Below, in pieces: positions 38,020-46,181 of a DNA stretch of 50,991 nucleotides. Each line of letters begins with the position of its first letter. Position 1 is the first letter of the stretch. Below the pieces are notes generated by a model. That model did not search any database, was not told where the DNA came from, and worked only from the letters and a program-made list of their open reading frames with translations. A program made the translations under genes and the position numbers. Source of the DNA: Solirubrobacterales bacterium (lineage in GTDB: Bacteria; Actinomycetota; Thermoleophilia; Solirubrobacterales; 70-9); assembly GCA_020438425.1 (NCBI GenBank), contig JAGQUQ010000004.1, positions 17,799-68,789 on the forward strand, read 5' to 3'.

Positions 38020-38602
38020 GCCGGGCGTTCAGGCTGGCCCGAACCTCTGGCCACTCGCTGTCGATGACGCTGAAATAGGCGGAGTCCCGGCGACCGACCC
38101 CGAAGACCATCATGTGGTTGCGGAGGATCCCTTCGAACTGCGCGGGGATCGCGGCCAGGGCGGCCCGCGAGCGTTCGTTGCGGGCGTCGGTCTTGAACTC
38201 GACCCGGGCGCAGCCGAGGATCTCGAAAGCATGGGTCAGCATCAGCTGCTTGGCCTCGACGTTGGCCCCGGTGCCCCAGGCCATCGGGTTGAGCCAGGTG
38301 TAGCCGATCTCGACCACGTCGTCGGCGGGCCGGTAGTTGAGGTAGCTGCTGCTGCCGAGAACCTGCCCGGTTTCCGAGGAACGGGTGACGAAAGTCTTGC
38401 GGTCCCCGGAACTCCAGGAAACGACGCCCTCCCCGACCCATTCCTCGAAGAATTCGCGGCTGTCATTGAGGTGAACCAGCCACTGCCAGATCCGCGGGTC
38501 CTGTGCGGCGATCCAGAGATCCTCGAGATGCCCGCGTTCGATCGGCTCGAGCGTCACGACGCTTCCCTCGAGGCGGACCGGTTCGATCACCGGCAATGAC
38601 AT
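38006..38602 (-). CDS. GNAT family N-acetyltransferase (RimJ/RimL-like)
   Basis: 198 aa. The fold is recognisable from LEGSVVTLEPIERGHLEDLWIAA at the start, VVEIGYTWLNPMAWGTGANVEAKQLMLTHAFE (acetyl-CoA pyrophosphate loop) and CARVEFKTDARNERSRAALAAI (RimL-type NxRS motif). These enzymes acetylate N-terminal or small-molecule amines; the acceptor is unknown. ATG 38602 is 5 bp from the upstream LapA-domain gene, so the two are co-transcribed. The open frame extends upstream through that gene and is a shadow there. Confidence 0.88.
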   Translation of the reverse strand: MSLPVIEPVRLEGSVVTLEPIERGHLEDLWIAAQDPRIWQWLVHLNDSREFFEEWVGEGVVSWSSGDRKTFVTRSSETGQVLGSSSYLNYRPADDVVEIGYTWLNPMAWGTGANVEAKQLMLTHAFEILGCARVEFKTDARNERSRAALAAIPAQFEGILRNHMMVFGVGRRDSAYFSVIDSEWPEVRASLNARLNRD

Positions 38603-38607
38603 CGGAC

Positions 38608-38886
38608 TCAGTCCTTGCCGTATTCCTTGCGGGTCTTGTGGCGATGCCGTCGGAGGATTGGTGCGGTATAGCCGATGATCGCCCCGATTGCGGCGGCGAA
38701 CAGGAGCAACAGGAACAGTGGCGCCGAAGTGTCGACCAGGAAGAGAATCTTGAACTCGACATCCTGCGAGTTCTGCAGCACGACGATCAGGAGCAGCAGA
38801 ACCGCGACCCCGAAAGCCCACCATTTCCACTGGACTTCCTTCTTTGCGGCGGGCGGGGGAGAGCTGGGTGTCTTGCGGTCGGCCAT
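38608..38886 (-). CDS. LapA-domain (DUF1049) small membrane protein
   Basis: 92 aa. Basic, Pro-rich N-terminus, two membrane helices (KWWAFGVAVLLLLIVVLQNSQDVEFKILF and APLFLLLLFAAAIGAIIGYT) and a basic tail (RRHRHKTRKEYGKD). The QNSQDVEFKILF joint between the helices is the DUF1049/LapA hallmark. In Gram-negatives LapA works with LPS assembly, but in actinobacteria the role is unknown. First gene of a pair with the GNAT gene. Confidence 0.82.
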   Translation of the reverse strand: MADRKTPSSPPPAAKKEVQWKWWAFGVAVLLLLIVVLQNSQDVEFKILFLVDTSAPLFLLLLFAAAIGAIIGYTAPILRRHRHKTRKEYGKD

Positions 38887-38954
38887 AGCCTGACTCTATA
38901 TCGGCAGCCGGAGACTTCCATCGTCACTCAATCGTTGCACCGGTAACCCAAATT

Positions 38955-38985
38955 TGAGCATTTTCCGGTCACGATCCGGTCATGG
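38955..38985 (+). promoter_or_regulatory. 31-nt leader block shared with the prepilin peptidase gene (copy at the pilin-like gene)
   Basis: Begins TGAGCATTTTCCGG and ends on the gene's ATGG. It aligns gap-free with 47482-47512 at 25 of 31 positions, with the ATG in register. Both are also preceded by GTTGCA and GTAAC within about 40 bp, at different spacings. Confidence 0.65.
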
Positions 38986-39881
38986 TCGCCAGGCTGGCAA
39001 AGACGGAAGGGCAATCGACGGTCGAATGGATCGGACTGATCACCCTGATCGCGATTCTCTTCGCGGCGGTCACCGCGGCCGGGGTCCGGATTCCGGCGGC
39101 CGGATTTGCTCATTCGGTCTCCAAGAAGATCCTTTGTGCCGCTTCGATTTCGGGCGGATGCGCCGGCAGCGGTTCGCTCGAGGCAACCTACGGCAATGAA
39201 ATTGCCGGATTGGTCAGGGCGGGCGTACCGACCCTGATGTACGGTCGCGACATGCTCGGGCTGCCGGTGGATTACCGGACCTGCCGTTCGTCCTGGTGCG
39301 CCGACGGGACCGGCGATGGCGAGGTGAGTAGTTCGACCGCCGGGGAACCGGTCACCCTGTTCACCCGGGTGATCCGGCGTGAAGGTTCAACCTATGTCCA
39401 GTACTGGGCCTACTACCCGGAGAGCGCCTCGTTGAGGGGTGCCCCGGTGCTGGAAGAGGAGGGGTACCACCCTCATGACTGGGAGTCCGTGCAGGTCAGG
39501 GTCGAACCGGACGGGACGGTCAGCCAGCGAGCTTCCTCCCATGCCGGTTACAACCACACCCGCTCGGCCGCGAACTGGGGTTCGGACATGGGATGGGACT
39601 TTCTGACCGACGCAACCGAGGCGGCCGGGCTCCGTGAGGAGGGCGGCTGGGGTGAACCAACCGGCCGCTACCTGATCGCCGGAGGCAGCCACGCCGGCAA
39701 CGTGGCAGGGGACCTGGGTTCCGACGAGTACCCGTCTTACACGCCGGCCGGCCTGATCAGGCTGGTCCCGCTGGAATCGATCAAGGATGGCCCGCTTTCC
39801 CGGCCCGCCGACTTCAACCCGATCACCCCGCCCTGGGAAAAGCAGGTCTGGAACGACGGAGAAGCGGAAGGGACCGGTTAG
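38982..39881 (+). CDS. Prepilin-leader protein with NLP/Vps62-like HPHDWE domain
   Basis: 299 aa. The N-terminus MVARLAKTEGQSTVEWIGL followed by a hydrophobic helix is a class III/TadE-type prepilin signal. Cleavage is expected after Gly10, leaving Gln at +1 and Glu15 at +5. Residues about 125-250 form a beta-rich domain with VQYWAYYPES, YHPHDWESVQVRVEPDG (His163-Glu168) and ASSHAGYNH. These parallel the metal-binding GHRHDWE heptapeptide and SAHGGY of necrosis-inducing-like proteins, and HxxDWE of Vps62-type proteins. It would be held in the membrane or assembled like a pseudopilin, with the domain outside. The domain assignment is by motif only. A matching prepilin peptidase gene lies 8.5 kb away under a shared leader. 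Confidence 0.72.
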   Translation: MVARLAKTEGQSTVEWIGLITLIAILFAAVTAAGVRIPAAGFAHSVSKKILCAASISGGCAGSGSLEATYGNEIAGLVRAGVPTLMYGRDMLGLPVDYRTCRSSWCADGTGDGEVSSSTAGEPVTLFTRVIRREGSTYVQYWAYYPESASLRGAPVLEEEGYHPHDWESVQVRVEPDGTVSQRASSHAGYNHTRSAANWGSDMGWDFLTDATEAAGLREEGGWGEPTGRYLIAGGSHAGNVAGDLGSDEYPSYTPAGLIRLVPLESIKDGPLSRPADFNPITPPWEKQVWNDGEAEGTG

Positions 39882-39888
39882 TTGGCGG

Positions 39889-40428
39889 TCAGCAGTTTCT
39901 CTTCACCTTCAGGTTCGCCTTCTTCAGGTCGGAAGATGCGACGGCAATCGCCTTCGCCTTCGCCTTCTTGGCTTTCCGGGTTGTGGCTTTCCTGCTCTTG
40001 GCCTTGCTCAGTCTGGACCTGGCGGCTGCCGCCGACTTCCTGGCCGCGACGCAGCCGGCACTCGGGCCGACCGGTCCCTGGGGGACTTCGACCTTGAACT
40101 TGCGGACATCCGGAGTCGAGTCACCATCTGCCCGCGCGGCGAAACTGTGACGTCCGTCTTCAAGGTCGGACATCGTGACCGGAGAAGTGCACGGTTTGAA
40201 GCCCCGGCCGTCGATGCTGCAGTCGAAGGTGGCGGCCGGGTCATCCGACGTGAAGGTGAACGTGACCGAATCCACGGTGACCAGTTCCCCGTCCTCGGGT
40301 CCGGATGTGATCGTCGTTTCGACGGCCCATGCCGTTCCCGGGCTCACCATAAGCAGAGCCGATGTGATCAGCGCCGCAAACAACCCGTACCTGGCCCCCC
40401 GGCCATGCCCGTGAATCAAAGACATCAT
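39889..40428 (-). CDS. Exported Ig-like protein with lysine-rich tail
   Basis: 179 aa from ATG 40428 (ATG 40425 also possible), with AGGGGAAG just upstream. Signal peptide to about residue 34 (LFAALITSALLMVSPGTAWA). One beta-sandwich module (about 37-100) has VTFTFTSDDPAATFDCSIDGRGFKPCTSPVTMSDLEDGRHSFAARA, the FeCslDg..pCtSP repeat type frequent in secreted Solirubrobacterales proteins. The last about 60 residues are Lys/Arg/Ala-rich and helical (SRLSKAKSRKATTRKAKKAKA), ending in Cys. Same tail style as 9495-10163. Convergent with the HPHDWE gene, 7 bp apart. Confidence 0.8.
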   Translation of the reverse strand: MMSLIHGHGRGARYGLFAALITSALLMVSPGTAWAVETTITSGPEDGELVTVDSVTFTFTSDDPAATFDCSIDGRGFKPCTSPVTMSDLEDGRHSFAARADGDSTPDVRKFKVEVPQGPVGPSAGCVAARKSAAAARSRLSKAKSRKATTRKAKKAKAKAIAVASSDLKKANLKVKRNC

Positions 40429-40630
40429 GCGCTTCCCCCTTCGTCGGGGTCCCGACCCGCGCCGGATTCCCTTTGTACCTTTCCCGATTGACCGAATGTA
40501 GCCGCCGGAAGTCGGCGTTTCAAGGTGCATGGATGGTTTGACTGACCGGACCATCCCGAGACAGGGCGGGTTCGGGTTCTCCGGAGGAGTGCCGTCTGCC
40601 GGTCGGTCATGCAGCAACTAGGCTCAGGGT

Positions 40631-41377
40631 GTGAGCAGCCAATACGACGAGATCGGGTCCGGCTACGGGCAGGTTCGCCGCGAGGATCCCCGGATCCGCG
40701 AAGTCATCCACGCGAGTATCGGGGATGCCTCCTCGGTCGTCAACATCGGTGCCGGGGCGGGCTCATACGAGCCTGCTGACCGTGAGGTGACAGCGGTCGA
40801 GCCGTCGGCAGAAATGATCTCCCAGCGACCGCCCGGGCTGGCTCCGGCGGTTCAGGCGGCGGCCGAGGCCCTGCCTTTCGAAGACGATTCCTTCGAAGCG
40901 GCGATGGCGGTTCTGACTGTCCACCATTGGTCCGACGCGAGGAAGGGGCTTGACGAGATGATCCGGGTCGCCAGCCGCCGGATCCTCATCGTGGCTTTCG
41001 AACCGGACCCTCTGATTGAACTCTGGATCGCGGCCGACTACTTTCCCGCGATCCAGGAATTGAAGAGCGAGCCGGGAGCCGACAGCCGTGAGATTGTCTC
41101 GATGCTTCCGGGATCGGAAGCCGAAGTGATTCCGGTCCCCCGGGACTGCAGCGACCTCTTCTTTGCCGCGCTTTGGGGTCACCCTGAAATGTTCATGGAC
41201 GACGGGATCGTGGGCCCGATGTGGGTTTGGCAGGAGATGTCGGAGATTGCCAGGGAGGCGGGCCGCCAGCGACTGGCAGCCGATCTTGAAAACGGGGAGT
41301 GGGACCGCAAATACGGGCAGCTGCGCCAGCTGGACGAGCTGGATGTGGGGCTGCGGCTGGTGAAGCTGGAGCTTTAG
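40631..41377 (+). CDS. Class I SAM-dependent methyltransferase
   Basis: 248 aa from GTG 40631. The AdoMet-binding motif I is VVNIGAGAGSYEP (about 36-48). TAVEPSAEMISQRP is motif II; AEALPFEDDSFEAAMAVLTVHHW is motif III/IV of the Methyltransf_11 group. Small-molecule or lipid substrate, unknown. Its stop overlaps the convergent LLM oxidoreductase stop by 4 bp, leaving no room for a terminator between them. The 202 bp upstream (40429-40630) hold no gene or clear motif. Confidence 0.88.
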   Translation: MSSQYDEIGSGYGQVRREDPRIREVIHASIGDASSVVNIGAGAGSYEPADREVTAVEPSAEMISQRPPGLAPAVQAAAEALPFEDDSFEAAMAVLTVHHWSDARKGLDEMIRVASRRILIVAFEPDPLIELWIAADYFPAIQELKSEPGADSREIVSMLPGSEAEVIPVPRDCSDLFFAALWGHPEMFMDDGIVGPMWVWQEMSEIAREAGRQRLAADLENGEWDRKYGQLRQLDELDVGLRLVKLEL

Positions 41378-42306
41378 GGAGCCAGGGCCTTGATCAGAGC
41401 GGCGTGGTTGTCCGGCGTGGTGATCGGGGTGATCACCGGCAGGGTGATGCCACCCGCGACGTAGGCGTCGAGCCGCTCGCGGATCTGTTCCGGGCTGCCG
41501 AGCAGGAAGGTGTCCTCGATCAACTCCCACGGTGCAGCCGCGGCGGCACCCTTGCGGTCCTTGTTTTCCCAGGCCTTGACCATCGGCTCGATCTCGTCTC
41601 CGTAACCGAGCCAGCGGAAGAAGTTCGCGTAGACGGGGACCGTGATGTAGCTCGAGAACATGAAGCGGGCCAACCCCTCGACCTGCTCCTTCTCGCCCGG
41701 AATGCAGAAGAACCGGCAGAGCAGTTCGAACTCGTTGCCGGCCCCGTCGATTCCCTGAGTCACCCGGGGCAGGCCGGCCAGCGGCAGAAAGTTGGTGAAG
41801 GCGCCGTCGGCCTTGTTGACCGCCAGTTCGAGCATCTTGCCGCGGAGCGCGGCAAGCACGATCGGGGTGTCATGGGTCGGGGCGGTTTCCATCTTGAAAC
41901 CGGTGTCGGTCCGCTCGCCGGCCAGGGCCACCCGCAGGAAGTCCACGGTCTGTTCAACCTTGCTGAGCGGCTTGACGAAGGGGATCTGGTTCCAGCCCTC
42001 GACCATGCGGTCGGAGGAGGCACCGATGCCGAGCACGAAGCGGCCCGAAGATGCGTCGGTCAGGGCTGCCGCCTGCTGGGCGAGCAGGGCCGGGCCGCGC
42101 TGGAAAACACCGACGATGCCGGTGCCGAGGCGGACCTTCTCGGTCCAGGCGGCGCTGAGGGCCAGCGGCGTGAAGCCGTCCGGACCGCCGGTTTCGCCGG
42201 TCCAGAGGTCGGTGTAACCCTCGGCCTCCGCCAGCTGGACGAATTCCTTGGTGTCGGCCAGTGAGACCCCGGGGAGGGGGAGGGTCAGACCCCAGCGTGC
42301 GCTCAT
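41374..42306 (-). CDS. LLM class F420-dependent oxidoreductase (second copy)
   Basis: 310 aa luciferase-like protein. MSARWGLTLPLPGVSLADTKEFVQLAEAEGYTDLWTGET at the start, LGTGIVGVFQRGPALLAQQAAALTDASSGRFVLGIGASSDRMVEGWNQ, then PIVLAALRGKMLELAVNKADGAFTNFL and SPEQIRERLDAYVAGGI. It belongs to a different subfamily from the one at 32.8 kb (closer to the bacteriochlorophyll/alkanal-type group). Cofactor F420 is inferred from family and lineage; FMN cannot be excluded. Divergent from glpX with only 27 bp between starts. Confidence 0.86.
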   Translation of the reverse strand: MSARWGLTLPLPGVSLADTKEFVQLAEAEGYTDLWTGETGGPDGFTPLALSAAWTEKVRLGTGIVGVFQRGPALLAQQAAALTDASSGRFVLGIGASSDRMVEGWNQIPFVKPLSKVEQTVDFLRVALAGERTDTGFKMETAPTHDTPIVLAALRGKMLELAVNKADGAFTNFLPLAGLPRVTQGIDGAGNEFELLCRFFCIPGEKEQVEGLARFMFSSYITVPVYANFFRWLGYGDEIEPMVKAWENKDRKGAAAAAPWELIEDTFLLGSPEQIRERLDAYVAGGITLPVITPITTPDNHAALIKALAP

Positions 42307-42333
42307 GACGGCAGCCTATATAGCCTCCTGCCC

Positions 42334-43347
42334 ATGGGTGTTATCTCGCATGACGTTCGATCCGGATCAAAGCCCGACCGCAACCTGGCTCTCGAGCTGG
42401 TTCGCGTCACCGAGTCGGCGGCCCTGGCCGCCTCGCGGTGGATCGGCCGGGGTGACAAGCTGGCGGCAGACGGTGCTGCGGTCGATGCGATGCGCATTCT
42501 GCTCGACACGGTCCCGATGGACGGCATCGTGGTGATCGGCGAAGGCGAGAAGGACGAGGCACCGATGCTCTACAACGGCGAGAAGATCGGCGACGGCAGC
42601 CCGCCCGTGGTCGACATCGCGGTCGATCCCCTGGAAGGCACAACCCTGACCGCCCGCGGTTTCGGTGGTGCCCTGGCGGTGATCGCCCTCTCCGAGCGCG
42701 GCACCATGTTCGACCCCGGGCCCTGCGTCTACATGGAGAAGCTCGCCACCTCCTCCGAGTTCGCCGACCTGTTGACCTTCGACGAGCCGATCGGCGAAGT
42801 GATCCGCAAGATCGGCGAGCGTAAGGGCGGCGGTCCCGAAGAAGTGACCCTGACCATCCTCGACCGGCCCCGCCACGAGGAAACGGTCAAGGAGATCCGC
42901 GAGGCTGGCGCGACGATCAGGTTCATCACTGACGGCGATGTCCAGGCCGCCTTGCTGGCGGTTTCCGATAACACCGGAATCGACCTGCTCTGGGGCATCG
43001 GCGGAACACCCGAAGGCGTGCTCGCGGCTGCCGCGATCAAGTGCCTGGGTGGAGAGATCATCGGCAAGCTCTGGCCCCGCAACGACGAGGAGCGGCAGGC
43101 CGCGATCGACGCCGGCTACGACCTCGACCGTGTACTCACCTCCGCCGACCTGGTCGCCGGGGACGACGTGTTTTTCGCTGCCACCGGAGTCACCGACGGC
43201 GATCTGCTCGACGGCGTCCGTCGTCACAAGGGATGGGCGAGCACCGAGTCGCTTGTCATGCGTTCCCGATCGGGCACGGTCCGCAAGGTCGGTGCCCGCC
43301 ACGATCGCGCCAAGCTTCGCGAAGTAACCGGTGGCCTCTTCGGCTGA
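42334..43347 (+). CDS. glpX: Fructose-1,6-bisphosphatase, class II
   Basis: 337 aa. It removes the 1-phosphate of fructose-1,6-bisphosphate in gluconeogenesis. Family motifs: RNLALELVRVTESAALAASRWIGRGDK; metal-site VVIGEGEKDEAPMLYNGE; VDIAVDPLEGTTLTARG; DGDVQAALLAVSDNTGIDLLWGIGGTPEGVLAAAAIKCLGG; and FAATGVTDGDLLDGV. GlpX is the standard FBPase of actinobacteria. Its end overlaps the next gene by 17 bp. The spacer to the divergent gene contains a CTATATAG palindrome that could double as a -10. Confidence 0.96.
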   Translation: MGVISHDVRSGSKPDRNLALELVRVTESAALAASRWIGRGDKLAADGAAVDAMRILLDTVPMDGIVVIGEGEKDEAPMLYNGEKIGDGSPPVVDIAVDPLEGTTLTARGFGGALAVIALSERGTMFDPGPCVYMEKLATSSEFADLLTFDEPIGEVIRKIGERKGGGPEEVTLTILDRPRHEETVKEIREAGATIRFITDGDVQAALLAVSDNTGIDLLWGIGGTPEGVLAAAAIKCLGGEIIGKLWPRNDEERQAAIDAGYDLDRVLTSADLVAGDDVFFAATGVTDGDLLDGVRRHKGWASTESLVMRSRSGTVRKVGARHDRAKLREVTGGLFG

Positions 43348-44257
43348 TCCGGTATTCGTCGCCGGTTCCACCGGTTACATCGGGCGAAAGCTTGCCCTGA
43401 AGCTTGCGGCGGACGGTGTGCCCGTCCGCTGTCTGGCCCGGAACCCGCAGCAGGCAGTCGACCTCTCGGGGGCCGGTTGCGAGGTGGTCGAGGGCGACGT
43501 TCTCGACCGCGAGTCGCTGCGCTGGCCGCTTTCAGGGGTGAAGGTCGCCTATTACCTGGTCCACTCGATGGGGCGTGGCGCCTCTGGCGATTTCGCCGAA
43601 ACCGACCTGACTGCGGCCCGGAACTTCGCCGAAGCGGCAGCCGAGGTCGGGGTCGAACGGATCGTCTACCTGGGTGGTCTGGGTGAGGGCGGCTCCAGGC
43701 ACCTCCAGTCAAGACATGACACAGCATCGGCCCTCGGCTCGACCGGTGTCGACCTGACCTATTTGAGAGCCGCCGTGGTGATTGGTGCCGGCAGCGAATC
43801 GTTCCGCACCATTTACTGGCTGGTTCGCCGTCTCCCGGCAATGGTCACCCCCCGCTGGACCTCCACCCGCACCCAGCCGATCGGAGTCGACGATGTGGTC
43901 GAGGCGCTACGCAAGTCTCTCGATCTCGAAGGCAACGACGAGATCCAGATCGGTGGGCCCGACGTGACTACCTATGGCGGAATGATGGACGCCGTGGCCA
44001 GGGCGATTGGTCGTCGCCCGCCGGTGCGGTTGGGGGTGCCGATGCTCACCCCCGCGTTGTCCTCGCTCTGGCTCGGTCTGGTCACCCCGGTTGACGTCGG
44101 CGTCGCCCGGCCCCTGATCGAAGGCCTGTCCACCGAAACCGTGGTCACCGATTCCTCCGGCATGGAGCGGCTCGGACTTCGGCCGGAATCGCTCGAAACG
44201 GCGATGGACCGGGCTGCCGCAGAGATGAAAGAGATTCTCAGCCAGTCCCCGGAGTGA
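43331..44257 (+). CDS. NAD(P)-binding atypical SDR / NmrA-like protein
   Basis: 308 aa from GTG 43331 inside the end of glpX. Rossmann motif VFVAGSTGYIGRKLALKLAADG (about 8-29) is of the GxxGxxG atypical SDR type. Then VRCLARNP (NADP-preferring Arg), VVEGDVLDRESL, VERIVYLGGLGEGG, and TRTQPIGVDDVVEAL. The active-site Tyr-Lys pair of classical SDRs is not evident, as in NmrA-like or ubiquinone-biosynthesis-associated relatives. The substrate is unknown. Its 3' end overlaps the convergent unknown gene by 20 bp. Confidence 0.85.
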   Translation: MASSADPVFVAGSTGYIGRKLALKLAADGVPVRCLARNPQQAVDLSGAGCEVVEGDVLDRESLRWPLSGVKVAYYLVHSMGRGASGDFAETDLTAARNFAEAAAEVGVERIVYLGGLGEGGSRHLQSRHDTASALGSTGVDLTYLRAAVVIGAGSESFRTIYWLVRRLPAMVTPRWTSTRTQPIGVDDVVEALRKSLDLEGNDEIQIGGPDVTTYGGMMDAVARAIGRRPPVRLGVPMLTPALSSLWLGLVTPVDVGVARPLIEGLSTETVVTDSSGMERLGLRPESLETAMDRAAAEMKEILSQSPE

Positions 44258-44843
44258 CGCCGCGCCGGAGCACCTCGTCGGGGATCGAGTCCAGCGAAGC
44301 GAGGAAGCCGCGGGTCACGACGATGTGGATCCTGAGCTGGGTCTGGGAGTAGAGCCAGGTGCCGAACCTCGCGAAGTGCCCGGTCCCCCTGATCCAGGGA
44401 TAGAAGTTGGAGACGGTGGAGGAAACCGTCAGGGCCGGACAGTCCGGATCCTCGACTTCGCGACGGGTTGCCTCGATCCGGAGAAAACCCTTGTCCCGTC
44501 CGTCCCGGGCGACCAGCAGCCCGCGCTCGATTCGCCACTCGACCGAGGCGCGGTCTCCGCCGGTGACGAACTCGGGAGTGCGAAATCGCAGCATTGGCAG
44601 CCGTCCCAGCAAGGTCACGGTCTGCGAATCCCCGGCGTAGCGGACCCGGATCAGCCCGAAGGTGCGGCGGCGAATGTAGTCCCAGTAGGAGCGGGCCAGC
44701 AGTTCGAGGGTGGAGGGGGTCCAGATCTGTTCGAAGGTCTGGCGGTCGACCGTGACCAGGGCCTCCTGGGCACAGGTGACGCCGCCGCTCCTGGCCACCC
44801 CGTGCCGGACCGGATCCGGCATCAGTTCTATGTGCACACCCAT
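44238..44843 (-). CDS. Hypothetical protein, 201 aa
   Basis: ATG 44843 to TGA. Soluble, no signal peptide. A beta-rich middle (FGLIRVRYAGDSQTVTLLGRLPMLRF, VEWRIERGLLVARDGRDKGFLRIEATR) and a conserved-looking end (SNFYPWIRGTGHFARFGTWLYSQTQLRIHIVVTRGFLASL). No family is recognised. It starts 3 bp after the YihY gene's stop, so it is the second gene of that transcript, and overlaps its convergent neighbour by 20 bp. Confidence 0.75.
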   Translation of the reverse strand: MGVHIELMPDPVRHGVARSGGVTCAQEALVTVDRQTFEQIWTPSTLELLARSYWDYIRRRTFGLIRVRYAGDSQTVTLLGRLPMLRFRTPEFVTGGDRASVEWRIERGLLVARDGRDKGFLRIEATRREVEDPDCPALTVSSTVSNFYPWIRGTGHFARFGTWLYSQTQLRIHIVVTRGFLASLDSIPDEVLRRGVTPGTG

Positions 44844-44846
44844 CGC

Positions 44847-45962
44847 CTAGGGATTATTGCGGCGACGCAGCGGAATCACCTTGGTTTCCGCCTCGCCTTC
44901 GTCCGCTTCGCCAGGATCGGCCGCCGCTCCCGCCTTCCCGTCCGCGGGCCAGGCCTCGCCGGTCATCAGGGAGCGGTAGGGCTCGGCCATGGTCTGGTGA
45001 GCGGCCTTCTCTTCTTCCTCGCGGACCCGGGCCAGCAGCTGGGCCCGGCTGAGGATGCCGTATGGCATGCGGCCGGTGTCGTGGTACTCGTGACGAAGCG
45101 AGTTGATCACCGCGCCGGCCAGCATGGTCAGGGCGACCAGGTAGAACCAGAAGAGGGCGATCAGGATGAAACCGATGGTCGACCCGAACCGGTTCAGGGC
45201 CGAGACGTTGTTCAGGTAGACCGGGAAAAGCCAGTTGGCGGTGGCTGCCACCAGGGTCGTGAAGAGGGCTCCGGGCCAGACCGCGAGCCACGGCATGTGA
45301 CCCTTGGGCACGGCCCAGTAGATCACCGCCGCAACCGAGAAGTTCAGGGTCAGGGTGACTGCCAGCAGCACGGCGTTGTCCAGGTTCTGGACTTCGTTCA
45401 GGCCGAAAGGCAGGTTGTCGGTCTGGCGGATCAGGGCACCTTCCAGAGCGGGCAGGAGGACGCTGCCGAGCAGGAAGATCGTGACCACCAGCAGCATCCC
45501 GAGCGAGAAGCGCTTCTGTTCCCACCAGCCCCGGCACTCGACGTGGTAGATCCGGCAGAAGGCGGTGTCCATCGACCCCCAGAAGGAGGCACCGATCCAG
45601 AGCGAGCCGATCGCCGCGGCGATACCGAGGGTTGCCGAGTTGTTGCGGATCGCCGAGATGACGTCGTTCAGGGTGCCCTGTTCGGCGTTCGGGAAGAGTC
45701 GCTGGAGGTCGCCGACGATCCCCGCCTCGACGCCCTCGATCTGGAGCACCTGGGAGAAGATGAAGAGGACCAGGAAGGCGAAGGGGAAGATCGCCAGCAT
45801 GAGGTTGTAGGCGACCATGCCGGAAAGACCGGTGATGTTCTCCCGCCATGCCCTGGTCCAGAAGGCCTGAAGCCAGTGGAGGTGCTTCCATTGTTCGGAG
45901 ACCGGAAGCGGAGCATCGTTGGGATGCTCCGGATGATTTTCGTCACAGTTGGTGCAACTCAT
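44847..45962 (-). CDS. YihY/BrkB family inner membrane protein
   Basis: 371 aa. Six membrane helices within residues about 45-310. Family markers are GLSGMVAYNLMLAIFPFAFLVL (helix 1), SLWIGASFWGSMDTAFCRIYHVE, YWAVPKG, WPGALFTTLVAATANWLFPVYL and LFWFYLVALTMLAGAVINSL (last helix). The N-terminus has a CTNCDENHPEHP stretch that could bind metal. The C-terminal about 60 residues are acidic, then basic (VIPLRRRNNP). The molecular role of YihY proteins is not settled; the older names tRNA-processing 'ribonuclease BN' and virulence factor BrkB should not be read as function. Confidence 0.9.
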   Translation of the reverse strand: MSCTNCDENHPEHPNDAPLPVSEQWKHLHWLQAFWTRAWRENITGLSGMVAYNLMLAIFPFAFLVLFIFSQVLQIEGVEAGIVGDLQRLFPNAEQGTLNDVISAIRNNSATLGIAAAIGSLWIGASFWGSMDTAFCRIYHVECRGWWEQKRFSLGMLLVVTIFLLGSVLLPALEGALIRQTDNLPFGLNEVQNLDNAVLLAVTLTLNFSVAAVIYWAVPKGHMPWLAVWPGALFTTLVAATANWLFPVYLNNVSALNRFGSTIGFILIALFWFYLVALTMLAGAVINSLRHEYHDTGRMPYGILSRAQLLARVREEEEKAAHQTMAEPYRSLMTGEAWPADGKAGAAADPGEADEGEAETKVIPLRRRNNP

Positions 45963-46012
45963 GGGGCCAGAACGCGTTCCTTGAGTATGAAGTACCCACG
46001 GATCGCAACCAC

Positions 46013-46041
46013 TTGACTTTACTAAGTGAAGTGGCTATTAT
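46013..46041 (+). promoter_or_regulatory. Strong sigma-70-type promoter of rpoD
   Basis: TTGACT (46013-46018), exact 17-nt spacer, TATTAT (46036-46041). Arms CCACTT/AAGTGG (46009-46034) surround the -35 and could be an operator. Expected start near 46048, leaving a leader of about 135 nt. Confidence 0.75.
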
Positions 46042-46140
46042 CCGATCACTCGTTTGACCACTTTGAGATGGCGGAGCCGATTCCTGCCCCGCAAACCCCT
46101 AGTGAAGGTGGATCCCGACGAGTGATCCAGTTGAAATTTG

Positions 46141-46175
46141 CCTGTCATTCCGACCCTCATTTTCGGGCCGACAGG
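46141..46175 (+). promoter_or_regulatory. Hairpin in the rpoD leader next to the start codon
   Basis: CCTGTC (46141-46146) pairs with GACAGG (46170-46175), with CCC/GGG inside, 6 nt before ATG 46182. An upstream GGATC/GATCC stem lies near 46110-46130. Pairing would hide the weak ACAGG ribosome site. Confidence 0.4.
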
Positions 46176-46181
46176 TTTTGA

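Noticed and set aside
38608-38886. LapA-domain protein as evidence for a Gram-negative host
   Set aside because: DUF1049 proteins occur in actinobacteria, and all other features (F420 enzymes, holin-X, GlpX, RpoD form) point to Actinobacteriota.
44325-46016. 563-aa plus-strand open frame over the YihY gene
   Set aside because: Rich in Asp/Arg/Gly/Gln/Val with no hydrophobic pattern or motif. It mirrors the YihY coding strand and crosses into its neighbour; a shadow frame.
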